Both the position numbers and the translations under genes were made by a program. Below, in pieces: positions 1 through 8,271 of a DNA stretch of 64,000 nucleotides; position 1 is the stretch's first letter; each line of letters starts with the position of its first letter. Source of the DNA: Brevundimonas sp. (lineage in GTDB: Bacteria > Pseudomonadota > Alphaproteobacteria > Caulobacterales > Caulobacteraceae); assembly GCA_027531145.1 (NCBI GenBank), contig JAPZRF010000015.1:1-64000 (forward strand), in the 5' to 3' direction. A model generated the notes under the pieces. That model was not told the DNA's origin and ran no database searches. It saw only the letters and a list, made by a program, of their open reading frames with translations.

Positions 1-62
1 GGAAGATACGGCTCGATCCGACCCCACTCCGCATCGCTCAGCCAGTATAGATGTCGGCCCAT
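1..62 (-). CDS. IS5-family transposase, N-terminal fragment (runs off the window)
   Basis: Reading the minus strand from the ATG at 62 gives about 20 residues beginning MGRHLYWLSDAEWGRIEPYL. The pattern L-S-D-x-E-W-x-R-I-E-P-x-L is the usual start of IS5-family transposases (the DUF4096-like N-terminal segment). A good ribosome binding site (GGAGG) lies just upstream on the same strand. Only the first codons are in the window, so intactness cannot be judged. The outer end of the element must lie somewhere between 63 and about 200; a GTGATTCA-type string near 85-95 resembles the terminal region of IS5-group elements, but I could not define the inverted repeat. Confidence 0.7.
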   Translation of the reverse strand, partial: MGRHLYWLSDAEWGRIEPYL

Positions 63-214
63 GATCCACCTCCGATCCAAGAAGAGTGAATCACGAACAA
101 ACGGCGCGAGGAATCCCCTTATTGAGTACGAAGCCTAGTGCCGACCGCGAGGGCGCTTGCCACAGGGTCTCAGGTCCGACAGGAAGGAGCGTCGGTCCCG
201 GAGCCCCTCCCGCC

Positions 215-1489
215 ATGTTCAGCGCCTTGAACCTCCAGAGCCTGCTGGGGATCGTCGTCGTTATCCTGCTGTGCTGGATCGTGTCGGAGAACCGGCGCGT
301 CTTTCCGTGGCGTCTGGCGATCGGGGCGGTGGCAGTTCAGGCGGGGCTTGTGCTGGCCCTGTTTGCCATCCCCGGCTCGCAGGGTGTGCTGGCGGCGATC
401 ACCGGGGCTGTGGATGGCCTCGCGGCGGCGACGCGGGTAGGGGCTCAGTTCGTGTTCGGCTATCTGGCAGGCGGGGCCCAGCCCTATGTGATCGAGAACC
501 GCCCGGCCCTCTTCGTCTTCGCCTTCGAGGTGCTGCCGCTCATCCTGGTGATATCGGCTCTCTCGGCGCTGCTTTGGCACTGGCGCATCCTGCGCTGGAT
601 CACCCGCGGGTTCGGCTTCCTGTTCCAGAAGACGCTCGGGCTCGGCGGTGCCTCGGCCCTGGCGGTGGCGGCGAACATCTTCCTCGGCATGATCGAGAGC
701 CCGATCGTGATCCGCGCCTACCTCGACAAGCTGACCCGGTCAGAGATCTTCCTGATGATGGTGGTGGGCCTGGCCACGGTGGCCGGCTCGACCATGGTGG
801 CCTACGCCACCCTGCTGGCACCTGTGCTTCCCAACGCAGCCGGCCATGTTCTGGTGGCCTCGATCGTCTCGGCTCCGGCCGGGGTCCTGCTGGCCCGGAT
901 CATCGTGCCCGAGAAAAAGGGGCAGGGGGGCGCCTTCGCCGACTACGGCTCGGCCCTGAGGTACGACTCGGCCATCGACGCCATCGTCAAGGGCACCTCG
1001 GACGGGCTGATGGTGGTGCTCAACATCTCCGCCATCCTGATCGTGTTCGTCGCCCTCGTGGCCCTCGCCAACGTCATGCTCGGCGGCTTCTGGCTGTTCG
1101 GTGAGCCGGTCACGATCGAGCGCCTGCTCGGCTACGCCTTTGCGCCGGTGGCCTGGCTGACCGGGGTCGAATGGGCCGATGCCCAGATCGCCGGCCGCCT
1201 GCTGGGGGTCAAGCTGACCCTGACCGAGTTCGTCGCCTTCATCCAGCTCGGGGCCGTGCCCGAGGAGGGCATGAGCGAGCGTACCCGGATGCTGCTGACC
1301 TATGCCCTGTGCGGCTTCGCCAACATCGGCTCGGTGGGCATCACGGTGACCGGTCTGTCGGTGCTGATTCCCGAGCGCCGCGAGGAGGTCCTCGGCCTCG
1401 TGTGGAAGGCCCTGTTTGCCGGCTTCCTCGCCACCCTGATGACCGCCTCGGTCGTCGGCGCCTTGCCGGAGTCCGTGTTCGCGCGCTAG
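215..1489 (+). CDS. nupC: NupC-type concentrative nucleoside transporter
   Basis: 424-residue, strongly hydrophobic protein of the CNT (NupC) family, which imports nucleosides with H+ or Na+ across the inner membrane. Family hallmarks are visible: the GQ/GGA-type segment after an ENRPALFVFAFEVLPLI stretch, the motif GMIESPIVIRAYL, the AGSTMVAYA segment and the conserved C-terminal region CGFANIGSVGI. Length matches the family (about 400-425). The reading frame stays open upstream to 86, but that part lies in IS-derived sequence; the ATG at 215 starts exactly where family proteins begin and has a GGAG at 200-203. It appears to be a single gene, followed after 50 nt by a GST gene. Confidence 0.88.
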   Translation: MFSALNLQSLLGIVVVILLCWIVSENRRVFPWRLAIGAVAVQAGLVLALFAIPGSQGVLAAITGAVDGLAAATRVGAQFVFGYLAGGAQPYVIENRPALFVFAFEVLPLILVISALSALLWHWRILRWITRGFGFLFQKTLGLGGASALAVAANIFLGMIESPIVIRAYLDKLTRSEIFLMMVVGLATVAGSTMVAYATLLAPVLPNAAGHVLVASIVSAPAGVLLARIIVPEKKGQGGAFADYGSALRYDSAIDAIVKGTSDGLMVVLNISAILIVFVALVALANVMLGGFWLFGEPVTIERLLGYAFAPVAWLTGVEWADAQIAGRLLGVKLTLTEFVAFIQLGAVPEEGMSERTRMLLTYALCGFANIGSVGITVTGLSVLIPERREEVLGLVWKALFAGFLATLMTASVVGALPESVFAR

Positions 1490-1539
1490 CCCATAGCGAA
1501 CAAGGAAGCGCGGCGATCCGACCGCGCCGGGAGGATCGC

Positions 1540-2157
1540 ATGAAGCTCTACGACAGCCTGAGGGCACCCAATCCGCGGCGCGTGCGCTGGGTCATGGCCG
1601 AGAAGGGCGTGACGGACATCGAGATCGTCCAGGTCGGGATCATGGCGGGCGAGCATCGCACGCCGGAGTACCGCGCCCGCGTCGGCCTGCCCCACGTGCC
1701 GGCGCTCGAGCTGGACGACGGGACCTGCATCTCCGAATCGCTGGCCATCTGCCGCTATCTTGAGGCCCTCTATCCCGAGCCGAACCTGTTCGGGCGGGAC
1801 GCGAAGGACCAGGCGCTTGTCGAGATGTGGACCCGCCGCTGCGAGTTCTACATGGCCAATCCTATGATGCTGGTGGTGCGCCACAGCCTCCCGGCGCTGG
1901 CCGCGCTGGAGGCCCAGTCGCCCGAGGTGGCCGAGATGAACCGCACCACGGCCGAGAAGTTCATGCGCACCCTCGACCGCCGGCTGGCGGAGCACGAATG
2001 GATCGTCGGCGACCGCTTCACCATCGCTGACATCGTCGCTGTGGTCGGGCTCGAGTTCGCCCGGCTGATCCGGTACCGCCCGCCCGAGGAGCACGCCCAG
2101 CTCGGCCGCTGGCTGGGGGCCTGCCGGGCCCGACCGGCCGCGCAGGCGGGGATGTAG
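1540..2157 (+). CDS. Glutathione S-transferase family protein
   Basis: 205 residues with the standard cytosolic GST plan: an N-terminal thioredoxin-like domain (about 1-80) ending in the glutathione-contacting E-S pair of ISESLAICRYLE, then an all-helical domain (about 90-205) containing the N-capping/hydrophobic staple segment FTIADIVAVV. The VPAL segment supplies the cis-proline expected before the glutathione gamma-glutamyl site. The start is the ATG at 1540, preceded by GGGAGGATCGC, an excellent ribosome binding site. Substrate cannot be predicted. Such enzymes conjugate glutathione to electrophiles or reduce disulfides in the cytoplasm. It converges on the thioesterase gene 8 nt away. 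Confidence 0.88.
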   Translation: MKLYDSLRAPNPRRVRWVMAEKGVTDIEIVQVGIMAGEHRTPEYRARVGLPHVPALELDDGTCISESLAICRYLEALYPEPNLFGRDAKDQALVEMWTRRCEFYMANPMMLVVRHSLPALAALEAQSPEVAEMNRTTAEKFMRTLDRRLAEHEWIVGDRFTIADIVAVVGLEFARLIRYRPPEEHAQLGRWLGACRARPAAQAGM

Positions 2158-2165
2158 GGGCACCG

Positions 2166-2597
2166 TCAGCGGCGCTCGAACTTCCGGATCACGCCGGAGT
2201 AGGTCATCAGCATCCGCTCGCCCGCCTGGATCTGGCCGCGCACGAAGATCAGGCTCTTGCCGGCCCGCACGACCTCGCCGGTCGCCTCGACCAGCTCGCC
2301 CACATACGCCCCGTCGATGAAGGTGGAGTCCAGCTGGACGGTGACGCCCGAGGCACCCTCCATCTCCTGGTAGGCGGTCTGGAACAGGGCGATGTCGGCG
2401 AAGGTCATCAGACAGCCGCCGTGCATGCGCCCGCCGGCGTTCATGTGCTTCGGTTCGGCCCGGAACGCGCAGCGCATCCGCCCGTCCGGATCGGGCCGGA
2501 AGTAGAAGGGCCCGACCACCTGATCGAAGGTGCCGTGCAGGTCATAGGTCCGCCAGCCGGCGAAGTCGCCTTCGGTGACGGTGATCTTGGCGACCAT
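2166..2597 (-). CDS. PaaI-like hotdog-fold thioesterase
   Basis: 143-residue single hotdog domain. The segment GRMHGGCLMTFADIALF is the PaaI/YbgC-type HGG-x(n)-AD signature: HGG forms the oxyanion/CoA site and the Asp of the following helix lines the active site. The later segment QLDSTFIDGAYVGELVEATGEV is the usual second half of the fold. Members hydrolyse acyl- or aryl-CoA thioesters in the cytoplasm, but the substrate here is unknown. The gene is encoded opposite to its neighbours, diverging from the DUF3253 gene with about 40 nt between start codons, so both promoters must lie in that short interval. Confidence 0.85.
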   Translation of the reverse strand: MVAKITVTEGDFAGWRTYDLHGTFDQVVGPFYFRPDPDGRMRCAFRAEPKHMNAGGRMHGGCLMTFADIALFQTAYQEMEGASGVTVQLDSTFIDGAYVGELVEATGEVVRAGKSLIFVRGQIQAGERMLMTYSGVIRKFERR

Positions 2598-2638
2598 GGA
2601 CGGTTCCCCTTCATGCTGCGGTGCGGGATATAGGCCAT

Positions 2639-2911
2639 ATGAGCGATCCGATCGAAGCCGTCATTCTCGAAAAACTGTCCGAACGCGACGCGGGCAAGAG
2701 CATCTGCCCGTCCGAGGCGGCAAAGGCCCTCGATCCCGATGGCTGGCGTCGCCAGCTCGGTCGGGTCAGGGCCACCGCCATCGGCATGGCCCGCCAGGGC
2801 CGTCTGGTCATCACCAAGAAGGGCAAGCCGGTCGATCCGGGCGATTTCAAGGGCGTGATCCGGCTGCGCTTGCCGCTGGCTGGCGAGGGGACCACATCGT
2901 CGGAGTCATGA
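2639..2911 (+). CDS. DUF3253 domain protein
   Basis: 90-residue protein matching the DUF3253 family: a small winged-helix-like fold with E-A-A-K-A-L-D-P-x-x-W in the middle and a basic G-x-L-V-I-T-K-K-G-K-P-V-D near the C-terminus. The ATG at 2639 gives the family's usual length. The frame opens 18 nt earlier at 2621, but that start is poorly placed. The stop overlaps the next start (ATGA at 2908-2911), so it should be translated together with the uracil-DNA-glycosylase-like gene. Function is not established for this family; the fold and genomic coupling to a DNA repair-type enzyme would fit nucleic-acid binding, but that is inference. Confidence 0.75.
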   Translation: MSDPIEAVILEKLSERDAGKSICPSEAAKALDPDGWRRQLGRVRATAIGMARQGRLVITKKGKPVDPGDFKGVIRLRLPLAGEGTTSSES

Positions 2912-3489
2912 GCCTCGACGCTGTTCTCGAAGACATCCGCGCCTGCCGCGCCTGCGCCGGGGAGCTGCCGCACACGCCGCGCCCGGTGGTGCGGGTGTTC
3001 CCGGAGACCCGGCTGCTGATCTGCGGGCAGGCCCCCGGACGGCGTGTCCACGAGAGCGGCCTGCCCTTCACCGACCCGTCCGGCGACCGGCTGCGCCGCT
3101 GGCTGGGGATCGACGCCGACATCTTCTACGGCAACCGGCGCATCGGCGTGGCGGCCCAGGCCTTCTGCTATCCGGGCACGGCGGCGAAGGGCGGGGACTA
3201 TCCGCCGCCGAAGCGCTGCGCCAGCCTCTGGCGACCGCGCCTGCTGGCCGAGCTGCCGCAGGTCGAGCTGACCCTGCTGGTCGGCGGTCACGCCCAGGCC
3301 TGGGCGCTGGGGCCCCGGATGGCAGGATCCTTGACGGCGACGGTGCGGGCCTGGCGGGACTACCTGCCCGAGGTCCTGCCCCTGCCGCACCCCTCGTGGC
3401 GCAACACGGCCTGGCTGAGCCGCGAGCCGTGGTTCGAGGCCGAGGTCGTGCCGTGGCTGCAGACGCGGGTGCGCGAGCTGCTGGCATGA
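2908..3489 (+). CDS. Uracil-DNA glycosylase superfamily protein, probable Fe-S type
   Basis: 193 residues. Residues 40-44 (GQAPG) correspond to motif A of the family 4/5-like uracil-DNA glycosylases and 158-163 (PLPHPS) to the leucine-loop motif B with its His. Four cysteines are spaced as C13-x2-C16 and C87-x16-C104, the arrangement that binds a 4Fe-4S cluster in family 4/5 enzymes. Expected role is excision of uracil or a related damaged base from DNA; motif A departs from the G-E-x-P-G of characterised family 4 enzymes (Gln instead of Glu), so substrate and activity are uncertain. Start and stop overlap neighbours by 4 nt on both sides, forming a three-gene translationally coupled unit. 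Confidence 0.75.
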   Translation: MSLDAVLEDIRACRACAGELPHTPRPVVRVFPETRLLICGQAPGRRVHESGLPFTDPSGDRLRRWLGIDADIFYGNRRIGVAAQAFCYPGTAAKGGDYPPPKRCASLWRPRLLAELPQVELTLLVGGHAQAWALGPRMAGSLTATVRAWRDYLPEVLPLPHPSWRNTAWLSREPWFEAEVVPWLQTRVRELLA

Positions 3490-4505
3490 ACCGCCGCGCG
3501 CTTCTCGCCTCGACGCTGGCCGCGCCGCTCGCGGCCGCCTGCGCCCCGCGGGTGCAGCCCGGCCTGACGCCGCCGCCCGGCTTCGGTGGCCTTGAGTTGA
3601 CGGCCGACGCCATGGTGATGGGGGACGGCACCCGGTTGCCATGCCGGGTGTGGACGCCGTCGGAGGGGCAGACCTGGGGCGCGCTGGTCTGTCTGCACGG
3701 GATGAATGACCATGGCATGGCCTGGCATCTCGCCGGTCCGTGGTGGGCTGCGCGCGGGGTGGCGGTTTACGCCTGCGACCAGCGCGGGTTCGGGGCGGCC
3801 CCCGGCCGGGGAGTCTGGGCCGGCGAGGCGCGCATGGCCGAGGACCTTCGGCAGATGACGGCTCTGGTCCGGGCGCGCCACCCGGGGGTGACGCTCGGGG
3901 TGGTGGGCGAGAGCATGGGCGGGGCCGTGGCCGTCTCGGCCTTCGCCTCCAGCCGCCCGCCGGACGCCGACCGGCTGATCCTGCTGGCTCCGGCGGTGTG
4001 GGGCTGGTCCAGCCAGCCCTGGACCAGCCGCGCCGGCCTGTGGCTGGCTGCGCGGCTGATGGGCGGGGTCGCCGCCTCGCCGCCGGACTGGGCGGTGCGG
4101 GACCTCATGGCCACCGACAACCTGCCCGAACTGCGCCGCATGAGCCGCGACCCCGGTATGATCTTCGAGACCCGTTTCGACACCCTGTATGGCCTCGTCG
4201 GCCTGATGGAGGGGGCGAGCGGCCGGCTCGGAGCCCTGCCAGGGCCGACCCTGCTGGCCTATGGCGGGCGTGATCAGATCATTCCGCCGGCCGCCATGGC
4301 CCGGGCTCTCGCCGTGGCCGGAGAGCCGGCCGGGCTGACCACCGCCTTCTATCCCGAGGGGCGTCACCTGCTGGTGCGCGACCTCGACCGGGCGCGGGTT
4401 CTGGGCGACGTCCTCGCCTTCCTGCGCGATCCGGCCCGGCCGCTGCCGTCCGGCCCGGCCGGGGTGCGCGCGGCCCTCGCCGCCCGGGGCTCCGTCGGAC
4501 CTTAA
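3486..4505 (+). CDS. Alpha/beta hydrolase, monoacylglycerol-lipase-like, exported
   Basis: 339-residue serine hydrolase. An N-terminal hydrophobic segment (MNRRALLAST through Cys19) looks like a signal peptide, possibly a lipoprotein one, although the residues before Cys are A-A-A rather than a canonical lipobox. The hydrolase core shows the oxyanion HG (71-72), the nucleophile elbow GESMGG with Ser143, Asp263 in GGRDQIIPP and His294 in EGRHLL, matching the lysophospholipase/monoglyceride lipase type. Its ATG overlaps the glycosylase stop (ATGA). Its own TAA lies inside the CtrA-like box of the fliF promoter. Likely releases fatty acids from glycerides at the cell envelope; substrate not determinable. 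Confidence 0.78.
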   Translation: MNRRALLASTLAAPLAAACAPRVQPGLTPPPGFGGLELTADAMVMGDGTRLPCRVWTPSEGQTWGALVCLHGMNDHGMAWHLAGPWWAARGVAVYACDQRGFGAAPGRGVWAGEARMAEDLRQMTALVRARHPGVTLGVVGESMGGAVAVSAFASSRPPDADRLILLAPAVWGWSSQPWTSRAGLWLAARLMGGVAASPPDWAVRDLMATDNLPELRRMSRDPGMIFETRFDTLYGLVGLMEGASGRLGALPGPTLLAYGGRDQIIPPAAMARALAVAGEPAGLTTAFYPEGRHLLVRDLDRARVLGDVLAFLRDPARPLPSGPAGVRAALAARGSVGP

Positions 4506-4516
4506 CGCGCCATTTA
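4502..4516 (+). promoter_or_regulatory. CtrA-like binding site in front of fliF
   Basis: TTAA at 4502-4505, seven bases, then TTTA at 4513-4516: the CtrA consensus TTAA-N7-TTAA with one mismatch. In Caulobacter the fliF operon is a CtrA-dependent class II flagellar operon, so site and position (65 nt before the fliF GTG) agree with known regulation. The first half-site contains the stop codon of the upstream hydrolase. Confidence 0.6.
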
Positions 4517-4580
4517 CCGGCGGGCGGCAGTTTCTGCCTAGCGGGCGTCGACAGTACCGCGAGGGTTCAGGGCGGGGCGC

Positions 4581-6212
4581 GTGGGCGGCTTCACGGCGGC
4601 GATCCAGAGATTCGGTATTGGCCGCCTCGCGGCCATCCTCGGTGTCGCGGCGGGCGTCGCGGCAGTGCTGGCGGCTGTCATGCTGCGCGTCGGCCAGGCA
4701 CCGGACGCCCTGCTGTACTCCAATCTCGACCTGCGCGAGGCCGGTGAGATCACCGCGGCGCTCGGCCAGGCCGGAATCAGGTACTCCACGCGCGGCGACG
4801 GCTCGACCATCATGGTCAACCGCGACGAGGTCGGCACCGCCCGGTTGATGCTGGCGGAGCGCGGGCTCGTGACCTCCGGCTCGGTCGGCTACGAGCTGTT
4901 CGACAACCAGTCGGTGCTCGGCCAGACGGAGTTCCAGCAGCAGCTCAACGAGCAGCGGGCCCTGCAAGGCGAGCTGGCGCGCACCCTGATGTCGATCCGC
5001 GGCGTCAACTCGGCCCGGGTGCACATCACCCGACCCCAGCGCGAGCTGTTCCAGTCCCAGGCACCCGAACCTACCGCCGCCGTCGTGGTCGGCGTGGGCG
5101 GTCGGGATCTGACCGCGGACCAGGTCCGGGCCATCCGCAACCTGATCGCCTCGTCCGTCCCCGGGCTGAAGCCGGAGCGGGTCACGGTGCTGGACGAGAA
5201 CAACCGCACCCTGGCCGCCGGCTCGGAAGGCGACGGCTTCTCCGGGGCCAGCGCCGAGGAGGCCAAGGCCTCGACCGAGGCCCAGCTGCAGGCACGCATC
5301 AAGGACATCGTGGAGGGCGTGGTCGGAGCCGGAGCGGCCCGGGTACAGGTCACCGCCGAGATCGACCACAGCCGCTCGACCACCCAGGAGCAGCGCTTCG
5401 ATCCGGACGGGCAGGTGGTGCGCTCGGTGTCCACCAACGGTGCCGAGAACCAGGAGACCAGCGGCCTCGCCGACGGTACCGTCACCGCAGCCAACAACAT
5501 CCCGGGTGGCGAAGCCGCCAACCAGACCCCGCTGGGCTCGACCTCCACCGAGACCACCGAAACCACCAACTTCGAGATCTCAAACACCACCACAACGACG
5601 ATCCGGGAGCCCGGCGAGGTGAAGCGGCTGGCGGTCGCGGTAGCCGTCGACGGGGTCTGGACCCCCGGCGAGAACGGAGCCGAGCCGACCTATGCGGCGC
5701 GCTCCGAGGAGGAAATGCAGCAGATCACGGCGCTGGTACGCTCGTCGGTCGGCTTCAACGAGGAGCGCGGCGACACGGTGGAGGTGGTGAATGTCCGCTT
5801 CTCGCGCCAGACCTCGGCGATCGGCGGCACCGACGGCGGCTCGCCCCTGACCAACTTCACCACCAGCGACATTATGCGCGGCGTGGAGCTGCTGGTCTTG
5901 TTGGTGACTGGCCTGCTGCTGATCTTCTTCGTCCTGCGCCCGCTACTGAAGACGGCCGGCGGCGGTCGCGGCGGGGGCGGCAGCGGCGGCCCGGGCACCA
6001 CCCTGCTCCAGACCCAGATCGTCGGTCCAGGCGGCGAGATCCTGCCCGGTGCCGGCCTGCTACCCGGCCCCAGCGAGGTCGAGCAGCGCATCGACCTGGC
6101 CCGTATCGAGGGCCAGGTGAAAGCCTCCTCGGTCAAGCGCGTGGCCGAGTTCGTCGAGAAGCATCCTGACGAGTCTGTGGCCATCATCCGCAACTGGGTG
6201 GCTGAAGGCTGA
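4581..6212 (+). CDS. fliF: Flagellar MS-ring protein FliF
   Basis: 543 residues. FliF forms the inner-membrane MS ring on which basal body and export apparatus are built. Two membrane segments are visible, near residues 14-34 ([20 protein letters not shown]) and about 433-453 ([17 protein letters not shown]), bracketing a large periplasmic region with YscJ/FliF ring-building motifs and a Thr/Asn-rich loop around 290-345. The C-terminal cytoplasmic tail (about 500-543, including [22 protein letters not shown]) is the FliG-binding motif. A GTG start at 4581 fits family length. First gene of an operon with fliG (TGATG overlap), fliH, fliN, flbD, a beta-lactamase and flhA. Confidence 0.97.
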   Translation: MGGFTAAIQRFGIGRLAAILGVAAGVAAVLAAVMLRVGQAPDALLYSNLDLREAGEITAALGQAGIRYSTRGDGSTIMVNRDEVGTARLMLAERGLVTSGSVGYELFDNQSVLGQTEFQQQLNEQRALQGELARTLMSIRGVNSARVHITRPQRELFQSQAPEPTAAVVVGVGGRDLTADQVRAIRNLIASSVPGLKPERVTVLDENNRTLAAGSEGDGFSGASAEEAKASTEAQLQARIKDIVEGVVGAGAARVQVTAEIDHSRSTTQEQRFDPDGQVVRSVSTNGAENQETSGLADGTVTAANNIPGGEAANQTPLGSTSTETTETTNFEISNTTTTTIREPGEVKRLAVAVAVDGVWTPGENGAEPTYAARSEEEMQQITALVRSSVGFNEERGDTVEVVNVRFSRQTSAIGGTDGGSPLTNFTTSDIMRGVELLVLLVTGLLLIFFVLRPLLKTAGGGRGGGGSGGPGTTLLQTQIVGPGGEILPGAGLLPGPSEVEQRIDLARIEGQVKASSVKRVAEFVEKHPDESVAIIRNWVAEG

Positions 6213-7246
6213 TGGCGCGGGCGAGCGGAAAAAAGGGGGCCATCGAAGATCCCAGCAAACTCAGCGGGCCCGAAAAAGCCGCGGTGATCCTGCTCGCGCT
6301 CGGAGAGGACCACGCCCACATCTGGGAGAACCTCGACGAGGAGGAGGTCAAGGAGGTTTCCCAGGCCATGGCCGGTCTGGGCACCGTCTCCGCCGAAGCC
6401 GTCGAGCAGCTGCTGGTCGAGTTCGTCGCCGGCATGAGCGGCTCTGGCACGGTCATGGGCAGCTACGAGCAGACCCAGCGCCTGCTCGCCGCCTTCATGC
6501 CGCCTGATCGGGTCGACGCCCTGATGGAGGAGATTCGCGGCCCGGCGGGTCGCACCATGTGGGACAAGCTCGGCAATGTGAACGAGGCCGTGCTCGCCAA
6601 CTATCTGAAGAATGAATACCCCCAGACCGTCGCGGTAGTGCTGTCCAAGGTGAAGGCCGATCACGCCGCCCGAGTGTTGACCGCCCTGCCCGAGGATTTT
6701 GCTCTGGAATGTGTGCAGCGCATGCTGCGCATGGAGCCGGTGCAGCGCGACATCCTCGACAAGATCGAGCAAACCCTGCGCAACGAGTTCATGTCGAATC
6801 TCTTGCGCACCTCCAAGCGTGACAGCCATGAGCTGATGGCGGAAATCTTCAACAGCTTCGACCGCCAGACCGAGGCCCGCTTCATCGGTGCCCTCGAGGA
6901 GACCAACCGCGAGGCCGCCGAGCGTATCCGCGCCCTGATGTTCGTGTTCGAGGACCTCGGGAAGCTGGATCCGGGCGGGATCCAGACCCTGCTGCGAGCG
7001 GTCGAGAAGGACCAGCTGGCCCTCGCCCTGAAGGGCTCCTCCGAGACCCTGCGCGAGCTTTTCTTCTCCAACATGTCCGAGCGCGCCGCCAAGATCATGC
7101 GCGAGGACATGGGTGCCATGGGGCCGGTACGGCTCAAGGACGTCGACGGAGCCCAGATGGCCATGGTCCAGGTGGCCAAGGACCTCGCCGCCCGCGGCGA
7201 GATCATGCTGGTCGGTCAGGGCAGCGACGACGAGCTGATCTACTGA
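6212..7246 (+). CDS. fliG: Flagellar motor switch protein FliG
   Basis: 344-residue C-ring protein that links FliF to the switch complex and contacts the stator for torque generation. N-terminal domain ([17 protein letters not shown]) binds FliF; the middle domain carries the [22 protein letters not shown] armadillo-type segment; the C-terminal domain carries charged torque residues in [19 protein letters not shown] and the [28 protein letters not shown] helix typical of FliG. Length is normal. Its ATG overlaps the fliF stop (TGATG), and fliH begins one nucleotide after its own stop. Confidence 0.97.
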   Translation: MARASGKKGAIEDPSKLSGPEKAAVILLALGEDHAHIWENLDEEEVKEVSQAMAGLGTVSAEAVEQLLVEFVAGMSGSGTVMGSYEQTQRLLAAFMPPDRVDALMEEIRGPAGRTMWDKLGNVNEAVLANYLKNEYPQTVAVVLSKVKADHAARVLTALPEDFALECVQRMLRMEPVQRDILDKIEQTLRNEFMSNLLRTSKRDSHELMAEIFNSFDRQTEARFIGALEETNREAAERIRALMFVFEDLGKLDPGGIQTLLRAVEKDQLALALKGSSETLRELFFSNMSERAAKIMREDMGAMGPVRLKDVDGAQMAMVQVAKDLAARGEIMLVGQGSDDELIY

Positions 7247-7247
7247 C

Positions 7248-7904
7248 ATGACCCAGCCCCAGGCGTTCAGCTTCGACACAGAATTCTCCGCCAGCGGCGA
7301 GGTCCTTCGCGCCTCGACCTGGCGGCCGATGAAGCGCTCCTATGCCCCGAACGAGGTCGAGGCGCTGCTGGCCCAGGCCCGGGCCGAGACCCGCACAGCC
7401 ACCCTCGCCGAGGCCGAGGGGCTGCGCGCCCAGGCCCTTGCGATGATCGGCCAGACCCTCGCCGAGGCCGGGCCGGCGCTAAAGGCAGTGGCCGAGCGGC
7501 ACCGCGCCGACTCCGCAGACCTCGCCCTCGTCGCCGCCCGGGTGCTGGCCGGTGCCGCCCTGGCCCGTTTCCCCCATGGCCCTCTGCAGACCGCGCTCGA
7601 GACCCTGGCCGAGGAGGTCGAGGCGTCACCCCGGCTGGTCGTCAGCGTCCCGGGCCTCGACGAGGAGGGTCGCGCCGAGATCACCCGCCTCTGCGCCGAG
7701 GCTGGCATGCAGGGCCTTGTGGTGTTCCGCGACGAGCCCGGCCTGCCGCCGGCGGCCTTCGTGCTCGAATGGGCCGATGGTCGCGCCACCTACGATCCTG
7801 CCGGGGTCGAAACCCGAATGCGTGAGGCCCTTGAGGCGGCTCTCGCCGCCGAGGCGGGCCATGCCGAGGCGCTGTCCGCGCCGACGAGCGAAGGAGCCTT
7901 ATGA
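7248..7904 (+). CDS. fliH: Flagellar export ATPase regulator FliH (FlbE)
   Basis: 218 residues, placed between fliG and fliN as flbE/fliH is in Caulobacter. The N-terminal half (about 40-90) is Ala/Glu-rich and predicted coiled coil, and the C-terminal half (about 90-190) contains the FliH/HrpE-like alternating hydrophobic region (LVVSVPGLDEEGRAEITRLC). FliH holds the ATPase FliI and docks it at the C-ring through FliN. Sequence conservation in this family is weak, so the call rests on position and architecture together. The stop overlaps the fliN ATG by 4 nt. Confidence 0.85.
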   Translation: MTQPQAFSFDTEFSASGEVLRASTWRPMKRSYAPNEVEALLAQARAETRTATLAEAEGLRAQALAMIGQTLAEAGPALKAVAERHRADSADLALVAARVLAGAALARFPHGPLQTALETLAEEVEASPRLVVSVPGLDEEGRAEITRLCAEAGMQGLVVFRDEPGLPPAAFVLEWADGRATYDPAGVETRMREALEAALAAEAGHAEALSAPTSEGAL

Positions 7905-8236
7905 TGCCGACCGACGACCTGAGCCTTGAGGAGTTCGCGCCGGCCACAGCCTTGGCTGTGACCGACGAGGCGGGCGACAAGACCGCCACGGACCTCGCCC
8001 CGGTGTTCGACGTCCCGGTCAACATCTCGGCTGTGCTGGGCAAGGCGCATATGACTGTATCGCAGCTGCTGAAGCTCAACCGCGGCAGCGTGCTCGAGCT
8101 GGACCGGCGCGTCGGCGAGGCCATCGACATCTTCGTCAACAACCGCCTCGTGGCGCGGGGCGAGGTGGTGGTGGTCGAGGACCGGCTGGGCGTGACCATG
8201 ACCGAGATCATCAAGACCGAGGATCTGGGCGCCTGA
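7901..8236 (+). CDS. fliN: Flagellar motor switch protein FliN
   Basis: 111 residues ending in the SpoA/FliN-FliM C-terminal domain: VPVNISAVLGKAHMTVSQLLKL, then LNRGSVLELDRRVGEAIDIFVN and NRLVARGEVVVVEDRLGVTMTEI. FliN tetramers form the base of the C-ring and dock the FliH-FliI export complex. The N-terminal 40 residues are acidic and poorly conserved, as usual. Translation is coupled to fliH (ATGA). The 35 nt before flbD contain AGAGGAGACGACTC, a strong ribosome binding site for flbD. Confidence 0.96.
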   Translation: MMPTDDLSLEEFAPATALAVTDEAGDKTATDLAPVFDVPVNISAVLGKAHMTVSQLLKLNRGSVLELDRRVGEAIDIFVNNRLVARGEVVVVEDRLGVTMTEIIKTEDLGA

Positions 8237-8271
8237 TCTGCGACCGGCGTACCGATTAGAGGAGACGACTC

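Noticed and set aside
86..214. N-terminal extension of the nucleoside transporter frame from 86
   Set aside because: It runs through IS-derived sequence and does not resemble any NupC N-terminus; ATG 215 begins the family exactly.
3360..5369. A 669-residue minus-strand open frame
   Set aside because: Antisense to the hydrolase and fliF. Low-complexity Gly/Arg/His product with no domain; the sense genes are certain.
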